Assembly: GCF_000717175.1 (NCBI RefSeq)
Contig: NZ_JNYD01000005.1
Span: forward strand, 186,001 to 250,000
Length of the DNA stretch: 64,000 nt
Direction: 5' to 3'
Origin: Pseudonocardia autotrophica
GTDB taxonomy: Bacteria; Actinomycetota; Actinomycetes; Mycobacteriales; Pseudonocardiaceae
This document shows, piece by piece, positions 33,401 to 41,684 of the stretch. The notes under the pieces are model-generated. The model made no database searches. It was not told where the DNA came from and saw nothing but the letters and a program-made list of their open reading frames with translations. Position 1 is the first letter of the stretch; every line of letters starts with the position of its first letter. Both the position numbers and the translations under genes were made by a program.

Positions 33401-34158
33401 ACCCTCGCGAGTCCTCGCCCCGCGAGCCAGCGCTGGGCCTCGCGGGCCGCGCGCTTGAGCCCGGACCACTCGCCGAGGTACTTCCCCAGCACCCCGACGA
33501 CCGGCAGCATGCCGAGCGCCTCGTGGTAGAAGCGGCCGTGCGGGCGCTTGTCCAGCTCGTCCTCGACCGAGTACAGCGCCCGGCCGAGCCGCCACACCGC
33601 GGACCCGATCCTCGCCGCGGTCGGCCGGCCGCCCGTGGCCAGGTCGCCCTCGATCTCGGCGGCACGGGCGTCGGCGGCGGCGTCCTCGGCGGCCGTCGGC
33701 GTCCCCAGCTCGGGCCGGCGCCGGAACAGCACCCAGGCCAGCAGCGAGACCAGGTGGTCCTCGTCCGTGACGCCGTGCTCGCCGGCCACCGCGACCAGCA
33801 GCATGCCCTGCGCGGCGGCGCCGATGGCCGCGCCGACCGGCAGCGTGCGGGCGAGCGCGCCGCCCAGGCCGGGGATCGCGGCGACGCCGGTGGCGAACCG
33901 GCCGACCCGGTAGATCCACCACCGCTGTCGCGCGGCCACGTCCATCCGCGCCCAGGTCGCGGTGCCGGGCACCGGGGCCGCGGCCAGCGCGTCGAGCAGC
34001 TTGTCGCGGGTGGAGCGCTCACCGTCCGTCCCGCCGTCCCGGCCGCGCAGGCCGAAGGGATCGGAGTCGCGCAGCGCCGAGAGGATCGGCCGGGTGGCCC
34101 GGACGAAGGGCCGCAGGAGCCCGACGACCGCCGCGTCGGGAATGGGTCCGTCGCTCAC
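33397..34158 (-). CDS. Uncharacterised protein with a central hydrophobic region
   Basis: 253 residues. The centre (GVAAIPGLGGALARTLPVGAAIGAAAQGMLLVAVAGEHG, about 92-130) is Gly/Ala-rich and could insert in or lie on a membrane; flanks are charged. No family was recognised. It is the third gene of the mshB unit by a 4-base overlap, and its stop shares CTAG with the converging GNAT gene. Confidence 0.65.
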   Translation of the reverse strand: MSDGPIPDAAVVGLLRPFVRATRPILSALRDSDPFGLRGRDGGTDGERSTRDKLLDALAAAPVPGTATWARMDVAARQRWWIYRVGRFATGVAAIPGLGGALARTLPVGAAIGAAAQGMLLVAVAGEHGVTDEDHLVSLLAWVLFRRRPELGTPTAAEDAAADARAAEIEGDLATGGRPTAARIGSAVWRLGRALYSVEDELDKRPHGRFYHEALGMLPVVGVLGKYLGEWSGLKRAAREAQRWLAGRGLARV

Positions 34159-34553
34159 GACCGGATCATCCCGCGCGGGTCGGCACCCCGCTCGGCGGAG
34201 CGGCGGGCGTCGGCGGAGTCGACGACCCGGCGCAGCGGCAGCAGCCCGGCGAGCAGGCCCGCGACCAGCAGCAGGAAGGACTGCCAGGTCGCCGGCAGGA
34301 CGACGTCCCCGCCCGGGCCGGCGAACCCCAGCACCCCGAGGACCACGACCCAGACCGCCAGCGGCGAGGCGGCCACGGCGGTGGTGGTCGAGACCTCCGC
34401 GGCGGCGTGGATCAGCCAGGGCATGGTCAGCAGCACCAGCACAGTGCCGACCGGGGCGGGCACGGGCCCGATGTACATCGGCTGGAGCAGCAGCTCGAGC
34501 GCCGTGAGCAGGGCCGCGGCCAGCAGCACCGCCGCGAGCGTGAGCCAGCGCAT
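34155..34553 (-). CDS. Small membrane protein beside mshB (Rv1171 type)
   Basis: 132 residues with about four hydrophobic segments (LTLAAVLLAAALLTALELLL, PVGTVLVLLTMPWLIHAA, PLAVWVVVLGVLGFAG, FLLLVAGLLAGLLPL). ATG overlaps the mshB stop and its stop overlaps the next gene, so all three are coupled. Mycobacteria have a similar membrane gene next to mshB. Function is unknown. Confidence 0.75.
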   Translation of the reverse strand: MRWLTLAAVLLAAALLTALELLLQPMYIGPVPAPVGTVLVLLTMPWLIHAAAEVSTTTAVAASPLAVWVVVLGVLGFAGPGGDVVLPATWQSFLLLVAGLLAGLLPLRRVVDSADARRSAERGADPRGMIRS

Positions 34554-35449
34554 CAGCCGAGCCCCGCGAACAGGTCGTCGGCGGGGGCCGGCCCCGCCCC
34601 CGAGGCCAGCACGTACTCCTCGACGTCGATCAGCGGCTGGGCGACGTCGTTGCTCATCGCGAACGCCACCGCGCCCTCCGGCCCGTCGCTCTCCCACACC
34701 GCGATCTGCGTGGCGTGCGCGCGCATCGCCGCGACGAGCGCAGCGCGGTGGCCGGACACGTCCAGCCGGGTCGTGACGACGGCGTCGGGCGCGCTGGGCA
34801 GCTCGTCCGGCTCGGGGAACCGGAACGGCATGCCGGGCAGGCCCTTGATCGACGCCAGCCCGGCGTCGAGCTCGGAGCGCGAGCGGACGGCGTGGAAGAC
34901 GCGCGCGACGGTGTCCGGGCGCGCCTCCGCAACCGCGGTCGTGAGGGTGTGGGCGCGGACGTGGTCCGGGTGGCCGTAGCCGCCGTCGTCGGCGTAGGAG
35001 ACGACGACCTGCGGCCGCAGCTCGTCGACGACGGCGAGCAGCTGCGCGAGCTGCTCCTCGAACGTCCCCGGCCCGGCGAGGGCCCGCGGGTGCAGCACGG
35101 CCGGGGTGACCGCGCGGGTGCCCTCGCCGTGCTCCATGCCGCTGTCCCGCCAGCGCCCGAGCCCGCCCAGGAACCGGTGCGCCGGACCCCCGAGGGCGGC
35201 GAGCGCCCCGGCCAGCTCGTGCACCCGGTACCCGCCGAGCTGGTCGCCCCGGTCCGGCGCGAGCTCGCGCAGCTCCGGCGGGATGACCTCGCCCTCCTCG
35301 CCCAGCGAGCACGTCACGACCACGCAGGCCGTGTCGGGGTCGGCGGCGTACCGGGCGATGGCGCCGCCGGTGGTGAGGGTCTCGTCGTCCGGGTGCGCGT
35401 GGACGAACAGGACCCGACGGGCGGGGAGCGCGGGGAACGCAGCGAACAC
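34553..35449 (-). CDS. mshB: N-acetyl-GlcN-Ins deacetylase, mycothiol biosynthesis
   Basis: 298 residues of the LmbE/PIG-L family: VLFVHAHPDDETLTTGGAI near 14-32 (zinc ligands and catalytic Asp), GRWRDSGMEH near 97 and DDGGYGHPDHVRAHTLT near 153 (third zinc ligand). It deacetylates GlcNAc-inositol in mycothiol synthesis, the actinobacterial thiol. GTG 35449 has TAGGCT (complement of 35456-35461) 6 nt upstream, probably leaderless. Confidence 0.92.
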   Translation of the reverse strand: MFAAFPALPARRVLFVHAHPDDETLTTGGAIARYAADPDTACVVVTCSLGEEGEVIPPELRELAPDRGDQLGGYRVHELAGALAALGGPAHRFLGGLGRWRDSGMEHGEGTRAVTPAVLHPRALAGPGTFEEQLAQLLAVVDELRPQVVVSYADDGGYGHPDHVRAHTLTTAVAEARPDTVARVFHAVRSRSELDAGLASIKGLPGMPFRFPEPDELPSAPDAVVTTRLDVSGHRAALVAAMRAHATQIAVWESDGPEGAVAFAMSNDVAQPLIDVEEYVLASGAGPAPADDLFAGLG

Positions 35450-35466
35450 TGCGGGAGCCTACGTCC

Positions 35467-36498
35467 TCACAGCAGCGCCCTGCGCTCGGCGTAGTGGCAG
35501 GACACCGGGTGCCCCTGCCCCCGCTCGACCAGGGCCGGCGGCTCCTCCACGCAGCGCGTCCGCTCGGCGTCGGACAGCTCGTTCGCGAACTTCGGACACC
35601 GGGTGCGGAACCGGCAGCCGGACGGCGGGTCGGCCGGGCTCGGCAGGTCCCCGACGACCGTGATCCGCTCCCGGGCCCGCTCCTTGCGGGGGTCGGGCAG
35701 CGGGATCGCCGAGATCAGCGCCTGCGTGTACGGGTGCGCCGGGCCCGCGAACAGCTCCTCGGCCGTCCCGGTCTCGACGATCGAGCCCAGGTACATGACC
35801 GCGATCCGGTCCGCGATGTGCCGCACCACGGACAGGTCGTGGCTCACGAACAGGTACGACAGCCCCAGCTCGGTCTGCAGCTCGTCGAGCAGGTTGAGCA
35901 CGCCCGCCTGGATGGAGACGTCGAGGGCCGAGACCGGCTCGTCGAGCACCAGGAGCTTCGGGCGCAGGGCGAGCGCGCGGGCGATGCCGATGCGCTGCCG
36001 CTGCCCGCCGGAGAACTCGTGGGCGTACCGGTTGCCGTGCTCCGGCTTGAGCCCGACGGTCTGCATCAGCCGCCGGACCTGCTCGCGGCCGTCCTCCCGG
36101 TAGAGCCCGTGGATCCGCAGCGGCTCGGCGATGATCTCGTTCACCGGCAGCCGCGGGTCCAGCGAGGCGTACGGGTCCTGGAACACGATCTGCAGCTCGC
36201 GGCGCAGCGCGCGCATGTCGCCGCGGCCGATCTTCGTGAGGTCCCGGCCCTTGTAGAGCACCTCGCCCGAGGTCGCGGGCAGCAGGTTGAGCACCACCCG
36301 CGCGGTCGTGGACTTGCCGCAGCCGGACTCGCCGACCAGCCCGAGGGTCTCCCCCTCGGCCAGGTCGAACGAGACGTCCGAGACGGCCTGCACCGCGCCG
36401 ATCTGCCGGCGGACGAGGCCCTTCGAGCGGATCGGGAAGTGCTTGACGACGTTGCGGACGCTGAGCAGCGTCCGCGTGCCCTGCTCGACCGTGGTCAT
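35467..36498 (-). CDS. Oligopeptide/dipeptide ABC transporter ATPase (OppF/DppF type)
   Basis: 343 residues. Walker A GLVGESGCGKSTTA near 56, Q loop QIVFQDPYASLDPR, signature FSGGQRQRIGIARAL near 165, Walker B LLVLDEPVSALD and the oligopeptide-family C-terminal CRFRTRCPKF Cys motif (about 300). It is last in a five-gene transporter set and overlaps the OppD-type gene by 4 bases. Confidence 0.9.
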   Translation of the reverse strand: MTTVEQGTRTLLSVRNVVKHFPIRSKGLVRRQIGAVQAVSDVSFDLAEGETLGLVGESGCGKSTTARVVLNLLPATSGEVLYKGRDLTKIGRGDMRALRRELQIVFQDPYASLDPRLPVNEIIAEPLRIHGLYREDGREQVRRLMQTVGLKPEHGNRYAHEFSGGQRQRIGIARALALRPKLLVLDEPVSALDVSIQAGVLNLLDELQTELGLSYLFVSHDLSVVRHIADRIAVMYLGSIVETGTAEELFAGPAHPYTQALISAIPLPDPRKERARERITVVGDLPSPADPPSGCRFRTRCPKFANELSDAERTRCVEEPPALVERGQGHPVSCHYAERRALL

Positions 36499-37658
36499 GC
36501 CCGGGCCTCCCCGTCCCTGCCGGTGCCGGCGCCCTCGGCCGCGGCGAGCCCGGCCAGCGCCTCGTGGTCGGCGACCTCGCTGTCGAACACGTCGGCCGCC
36601 TCCTGGCCCTCGAGCGTCTCGGCGTAGTGACAGGCGGCGAGGTGGCCGGCGCCGGTGGTCGCGCGCAGCTCCGGCTCGCTCTCGTCGCACCGCTCGGTGT
36701 GCTTGGGGCAGCGCGGCCCGAAGGGGCAGCCGGGCGGCATGTTGACGACCGACGGCGGCGACCCCGGGATCGGGGTGAGCCGCTCGCTGGGCCGGTCGAG
36801 CCGGGGCAGGCTGCCGAGCAGGCCGAGCGTGTAGGGCATGCGCGGGGTGTAGAAGACCTCCTCCGCGGTGCCGACCTCGACGGGCTTGCCGGCGTACATG
36901 ACCATCACCCGGTCCGCCTGCCCGGCGATGACGCCCAGGTCGTGGGTGATGAGCACCATCGCCGCGCCCGTCACGTCCTGCGCCGCGGCCAGGGCCTCGA
37001 GGATCTGGGCCTGCACGGTGACGTCGAGCGCGGTCGTCGGCTCGTCGGCGATGATCACGTCCGGGTCGTTGGCCATGGCGATCGCGATGACCACGCGCTG
37101 GCGCATGCCGCCGGAGAGCTCGTGCGGGTAGGAGTTCGCGCGGTCCTTCGCGTTGGGGATCCGGACCCGGTCGAGGAGCTCGACGGCGCGGTCCATGGCC
37201 ACCTGCCTCGAGACGTCGTGGTGCGCCCGGACGGCCTCGGCGATCTGCGCCCCGACCGTGTAGACGGGGTTCAGCGAGGTCATCGGGTCCTGGAAGATCA
37301 TCGCGATCCGGGAGCCCCGGATCCGGGTCATCTCCGCCTCGGACAGCGTGAGCAGGTCCTTGCCGTCGAACCGGACCGAGCCCTTGACCTGGGCGGTGCC
37401 CGGCAGCAGCCGCATCACCGCCATCGAGGTCACGGACTTGCCCGAGCCGGACTCGCCGACGATCCCCAGCACCTCGCCGCGGTGCAGCCGGTAGTCCACG
37501 CCGCGGACCGCGCGCACGGGCCCGTCCGCACTCGGGAAGGTCACGTCGAGGCCGGAGACCTCGAGCACGACGTCCCCCTTGGCACCCCGCGCACCCGGCG
37601 CGGGCGACAGGTCGATCTCCTCACTCGCCGTGAACTTCTCGCTCGCACGCTCGGTCAC
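36495..37658 (-). CDS. Oligopeptide/dipeptide ABC transporter ATPase (OppD/DppD type)
   Basis: 387 residues. Walker [15 protein letters not shown] near 60, [15 protein letters not shown], signature [15 protein letters not shown], Walker [14 protein letters not shown], and C-terminal [14 protein letters not shown] typical of the peptide class. It pairs with the OppF-type subunit as a heterodimer that powers import. Overlaps both neighbours. Confidence 0.9.
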   Translation of the reverse strand: MTERASEKFTASEEIDLSPAPGARGAKGDVVLEVSGLDVTFPSADGPVRAVRGVDYRLHRGEVLGIVGESGSGKSVTSMAVMRLLPGTAQVKGSVRFDGKDLLTLSEAEMTRIRGSRIAMIFQDPMTSLNPVYTVGAQIAEAVRAHHDVSRQVAMDRAVELLDRVRIPNAKDRANSYPHELSGGMRQRVVIAIAMANDPDVIIADEPTTALDVTVQAQILEALAAAQDVTGAAMVLITHDLGVIAGQADRVMVMYAGKPVEVGTAEEVFYTPRMPYTLGLLGSLPRLDRPSERLTPIPGSPPSVVNMPPGCPFGPRCPKHTERCDESEPELRATTGAGHLAACHYAETLEGQEAADVFDSEVADHEALAGLAAAEGAGTGRDGEARA

Positions 37659-38578
37659 TGGCGCACCTTCGTCTGCTGCGGGTCGAACGCGTCACGCAGG
37701 CCGTCGCCGATGAAGTTGATCGTGAGCGCGATGATGATGATGAACAGGCCCGGGAAGTAGAACAGCCACGGGCGGGTGGTGAGCGCGGTCTGCGCCTCGC
37801 TGACGAGCAGGCCGAGCGAGGTGTCCGGCGGCGTGACGCCGAAGCCCAGGTAGGACAGCGAGGTCTCGAGCAGGATCGCCAGCGCGACCAGGATCGTCAG
37901 GTTGACGAGGATCGAGCCGAGGGCGTTGGGCACGAGGTGGCGCAGGATGATCCGCGTGTCGCTCGCGCCGAGTGCCTTGGCGGCCTCGACGAACTCCTTC
38001 TCCCGCAGCGACAGCACCACACCGCGCGACACCCGGGACACGTAGGCCCAGTACAGCCCGGCGATGACCAGCGCGATCAGGTACCAGGAGCCGCCGAAGT
38101 TGTGCGAGAGCATCGCGGCCACGGCGATCAGCGGCAGCGTGAGCACCAGGTCGGAGATGCGCATCATGACCGTGTCGGTCTTGCCGCCGAAGTACCCGGC
38201 GACCGAGCCCCACAGCGTGCCGACGAGCGTGGCCAGGATGGCGACGCTGACCGAGACCTGCAGCGAGATGCGGGTGCCACGCAGCACCTGGGCGAACTGG
38301 TCGCGGCCGGCGGAGTCGGTGCCGAACGGGTGGTCCCACGAGGGCGGGACGGAGTTGTCCGGGGTGTACTGGCCGGCGTCGTACTTCCAGAGCCAGCCGC
38401 CGACGTAGGCCAGCAGCACCAGCGCGACCAGCACGCAGAGGCTGACGACGGCCGCGCGGTGCTGCAGGAAGCGCCGGAGGACCAGCTGCCCCTGGCTGCG
38501 CTCGGTGACCGTGAACTCGCGGTCCGGCGCCGCGGGCGCCGACCGGGTCTCCGGGGTCTGGGTCCGGGTGTCAGGCAT
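37655..38578 (-). CDS. Peptide ABC transporter permease (OppC/DppC type)
   Basis: 307 residues. An N-terminal helix (VVSLCVLVALVLLAYVGGW), a large external loop with DHPFGTDSAGRDQFAQVLRGTRISL, and the binding-protein-dependent inner-membrane domain with the EAA-type loop EKEFVEAAKALGASDTRIILRHLVPN. Co-translated with its neighbours. Confidence 0.9.
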   Translation of the reverse strand: MPDTRTQTPETRSAPAAPDREFTVTERSQGQLVLRRFLQHRAAVVSLCVLVALVLLAYVGGWLWKYDAGQYTPDNSVPPSWDHPFGTDSAGRDQFAQVLRGTRISLQVSVSVAILATLVGTLWGSVAGYFGGKTDTVMMRISDLVLTLPLIAVAAMLSHNFGGSWYLIALVIAGLYWAYVSRVSRGVVLSLREKEFVEAAKALGASDTRIILRHLVPNALGSILVNLTILVALAILLETSLSYLGFGVTPPDTSLGLLVSEAQTALTTRPWLFYFPGLFIIIIALTINFIGDGLRDAFDPQQTKVRQ

Positions 38579-39551
38579 AGCGGATCCTCGGGTCCAGGAC
38601 TCCGTAGAGGAGGTCGGCGATCAGGTTGAAGGCGATCACCACGGTCGCCGCGACCAGCAGCCAGGAGGCCGTCGCGTAGACGTCGTTGGTCCGGATCGAG
38701 GTGAGCAGGTAGTCGCCCATGCCCTTCCACTGGAAGACGGTCTCGGTGACGACGGCCCCGCCGATGATCGACGCGATGTCCAGCGCGGTCACGGTGGTCA
38801 GCGGGATGAGGGCGGTGCGCAGCCCGTGCTTGACCATCACGGTGCGCCGGGGCAGGCCCTTGGCCCGGGCCAGCCGGACGTAGTCCGAGTTCATCACCTC
38901 GAGCATCGAGGCCCGGGTGAACCTGCTCCAGGCGGCGTAGGAGATCAGCGCCAACGAGATCGTCGGCAGGATCATGTGCCCGATGATGTCCACGACGTAG
39001 GGCCCGGCGCCCCGCGGTGGAGGCACGGACGACTGGCCGATCGTGTAGATCGCCTGGGTGCCCAGGGCGCTGTTGAACGAGATGCCCGCCTGCTTGAGCA
39101 GGATCGCGAACCAGAACGCCGGCATGGCGAGGAACAGGAAGCCGACGAACGTCGCCGCGTAGTCGAACTTCGAGTACTGCTTGACCGCCGTCAGGACGCC
39201 GATCACCACCGCCAGGATCAGCGCCAGCACCATCGCCAGCGCGATCAGCCGGATGGTGACCAGGAAGCGGTCCCCCAGGTCGTGGCCGATGTTCGCCGTG
39301 GACACGACCGACGGGCCGAAGTCCCCGGTGAAGATGCCGCCGAGCCACGAGAAGTACCGCTGGAGCAGCGGCTGGTCGAGGTGCAGGCGGACGTACTCCG
39401 CATCGATCACGTTCTGCGGGGCGGGCGGGTTCTTCTCCCGCAGCGGCGCGAGCGGGTCCGCCGACGCGGAGCCCAGCGCGAAGATGACGAACGACGAGAC
39501 GATCAGGACCGGTATCGAGTACAGGATCCTGCGCACGGCGAAGGCGAGCAT
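38571..39551 (-). CDS. Peptide ABC transporter permease (OppB/DppB type)
   Basis: 326 residues. It starts with the class-typical MLAFAVRRILYSIPVLIVSSFVIFAL. Six helices and the coupling loop NSDYVRLARAKGLPRRTVMVKHGLR identify the B permease. The 8-base overlap with the C permease gene gives coupled translation. It lies 156 bases after the binding-protein gene, across a strong hairpin. Confidence 0.9.
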   Translation of the reverse strand: MLAFAVRRILYSIPVLIVSSFVIFALGSASADPLAPLREKNPPAPQNVIDAEYVRLHLDQPLLQRYFSWLGGIFTGDFGPSVVSTANIGHDLGDRFLVTIRLIALAMVLALILAVVIGVLTAVKQYSKFDYAATFVGFLFLAMPAFWFAILLKQAGISFNSALGTQAIYTIGQSSVPPPRGAGPYVVDIIGHMILPTISLALISYAAWSRFTRASMLEVMNSDYVRLARAKGLPRRTVMVKHGLRTALIPLTTVTALDIASIIGGAVVTETVFQWKGMGDYLLTSIRTNDVYATASWLLVAATVVIAFNLIADLLYGVLDPRIRYA

Positions 39552-39636
39552 GCGGATGTGCTTCTTCCGACTCGTGGTGGGAGCACGGTCCGCTCCGCTC
39601 GTGGCGGGGCGGGCCGCCGTCTGAGCAGGGTAACGC

Positions 39637-39699
39637 CGGGGACGGGCCCGGGCCGGGCGGCCGACACACGGTCGGCGCCCCGGCCGGGCCCGCCCCCGG
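39637..39699 (-). terminator. Large stem-loop between binding-protein and permease genes
   Basis: An inner stem GCCGAC (39660-39665) / GTCGGC (39671-39676) is extended by long complementary G/C runs (39637-39659 with 39677-39699). It probably limits read-through from the lipoprotein gene into the permeases, allowing more binding protein than membrane parts. Confidence 0.6.
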
Positions 39700-39707
39700 T
39701 CCTCACG

Positions 39708-41444
39708 TCACGAGCCGGAGCGGATGCCCCACTCGGAGGTGTTGTACGTGATCCCGTCGAGCGACGCGTTGTTGCGCACGTTGCCCAGCGTGTTCTGCAC
39801 CGCGGCCAGCGTCGGCTTCTGGTACAGCGGCAGCACGTAGGCGTCCTCGGCCATGATCTTGTCGGCCTCGTTCAGCTTGGCCCGGGCGTCGTTGATGTCC
39901 GTCGACGCCGCGGCCTCGTTGATCAGCGCGTCCGTGGTCGGGTTGACGTACTTGCCGTAGTTCGACCCGGAGTTCGACAGCCACAGCTGCTGCGCGCCGC
40001 CGAACGGCGCCGGCGACATGATCCAGCCGAACACGATGACGTCGTAGTCGCCCGAGCTGGTGGTCGTGCCCAGGCTGTCCGTCGTCGAGATCTCGACGTT
40101 CACGCCGAGCTGCTTCGCGTACTGCTGGAACAGCTCGCACTCGGTCTGCCGGACCGCGTTGCCCACGGTGTAGCGCATCCGCAGGGCCGGCACGGCCTGC
40201 CCGTTGGGCGCGACCAGCGCGGAGCCCACGCCGGTGTAGCCGGCGTCGGTGAGGACCTTCTTGGCCCGCTCGATGTCGCCGGAGCCCTGCCCGGTGGCCG
40301 TCAGGTTGTCCTGGTAGCCGTCCTGCTGCGGCACGAACATCTTGTTCTGCAGCGGCTTGATGTCCGGGTTGAACTGCCCGACCGTCTTCGCGATGACGTC
40401 CTGCGTGTTCACGGCGATGTAGAGCGCCTGGCGCAGGGCCTTGTCGGCGAGGAACGGGTTCTGCAGGTTGAAGTCGAAGTGCTCCCACGACAGCCCGGCC
40501 GCCTGCGCGTTCGAGACGTTCGGGATGTTGTTGAGCTGGTTGACGATGTCGACCTGCGGCTGCGGGAACAGCGCCTGGACCTCGTTGTTCTGCAGGGCCA
40601 GCGGCTCCTGGGTGGCGTCGGTGATCACGCGGATCACCAGCCGGTCGAGCTTGGGCTTGGTCGCGCCGTACCACTGCGGGTTCGGGACCAGCGTCAGCGC
40701 GACGTTGTCCTGCCAGTTCTCGACCTGGAACGGGCCGGCCGAGTAGGTCGGCGGGGTCTTGCCGAACCAGTCGAACGCCGCGGCGAGGCCGTCGGGCGAG
40801 TTCAGGTCACCCTGCTGGGCGCCGATGTGGGCCGGGTACAGCGGGGCGGCCGAGTTGAAGAGGCTCTGCCAGTCGGTGTAGGGCTTCGACAGCGTGACCG
40901 TGACCGTCTTGCCGTTGTCCGAGCCGGTGACCGCGGTGACCTGGTCGTAGCCGCCGTTGCCGGCGGTCTCGCACGCCGGGCAGTCCCGGGTGTTCTGCCA
41001 CTTCCAGCTCATGACGAAGTCGTCCGCCGTGACGGGCGTGCCGTCGTTCCACACGGCGGCCGGCTTGATCTTGTAGACGATCGTCGTCGGGTTCGTGAGG
41101 TCCGCGGAATCCAGCAGGTCCGTGTTCAGCGTCGGCTTGAGATCGGGCGACGTGTAGAACGCGTACGTCAGCAGCGGCTTGGTCGACATGCCGGTCCAGT
41201 CGACGTTGCCCTCGGACGAGATGACGTTCCAGTTGTCGATGTTCTTCTCGGAGGCCAGCGTGACCGTCCCGCCCTGCTGCAGCTGGTCCGCCGGGACGCT
41301 GTTGCAGGTGTTGGGGTTGGTGCTGCAGTCCCCGTAGACCCCGCCCGAGCTGCCGCCGGCGCCACCACCGCCGCCGCAGGCCGCCAGGACAAGGGTCGCC
41401 GCCGTGGCGACCGCTGCGGCCGCGGCCGCCCTCGTTCTCTTCAT
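39708..41444 (-). CDS. Peptide ABC transporter substrate-binding lipoprotein (SBP_bac_5)
   Basis: 578 residues from ATG 41444, with GAGGAA upstream. A lipoprotein signal (ATAATLVLAACGGG, acylated Cys about 23) precedes a family-5 binding protein: VYKIKPAAVWNDGTPVTADDFVMSWKW near 130, SAGPFQVENWQDNVALTLVPNPQW near 235 and ALRQALYIAVNTQDVIAK. It binds peptides or another oligomeric solute outside the membrane for the BCDF components encoded downstream. The substrate is not readable. Confidence 0.9.
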   Translation of the reverse strand: MKRTRAAAAAAVATAATLVLAACGGGGGAGGSSGGVYGDCSTNPNTCNSVPADQLQQGGTVTLASEKNIDNWNVISSEGNVDWTGMSTKPLLTYAFYTSPDLKPTLNTDLLDSADLTNPTTIVYKIKPAAVWNDGTPVTADDFVMSWKWQNTRDCPACETAGNGGYDQVTAVTGSDNGKTVTVTLSKPYTDWQSLFNSAAPLYPAHIGAQQGDLNSPDGLAAAFDWFGKTPPTYSAGPFQVENWQDNVALTLVPNPQWYGATKPKLDRLVIRVITDATQEPLALQNNEVQALFPQPQVDIVNQLNNIPNVSNAQAAGLSWEHFDFNLQNPFLADKALRQALYIAVNTQDVIAKTVGQFNPDIKPLQNKMFVPQQDGYQDNLTATGQGSGDIERAKKVLTDAGYTGVGSALVAPNGQAVPALRMRYTVGNAVRQTECELFQQYAKQLGVNVEISTTDSLGTTTSSGDYDVIVFGWIMSPAPFGGAQQLWLSNSGSNYGKYVNPTTDALINEAAASTDINDARAKLNEADKIMAEDAYVLPLYQKPTLAAVQNTLGNVRNNASLDGITYNTSEWGIRSGS

Positions 41445-41647
41445 GGACTTCCTCGATCTCTCGCCTGTCCCGGCCCGGTCGGGCCACCCGGATCGGGGCA
41501 CTTCGACCCTTGCCGCGTGGCCGTCCATGTGCCGGGCGGCCCGCCCGATCCCTCGGGCAACTTAGGAACCTCACAGCTCCGCCCGCCAACGAAGTCGCCG
41601 ATCGTGACCAAAGGGTGACGTGAGGTGGACAGGGCGACACATCGTGA

Positions 41648-41661
41648 TTACTCTGGAGTAA
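41648..41661. promoter_or_regulatory. Palindrome upstream of the peptide transporter
   Basis: TTACTC-TG-GAGTAA is an exact 6-bp-arm palindrome in the 240-base gap (41445-41684) between the LpqW-like gene and the binding-protein gene. It is AT-rich for its surroundings. It could be an operator for the transporter operon; the regulator is not in sight. Confidence 0.4.
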
Positions 41662-41684
41662 CTTTCGCCCTGCTGAGGGAAGGC

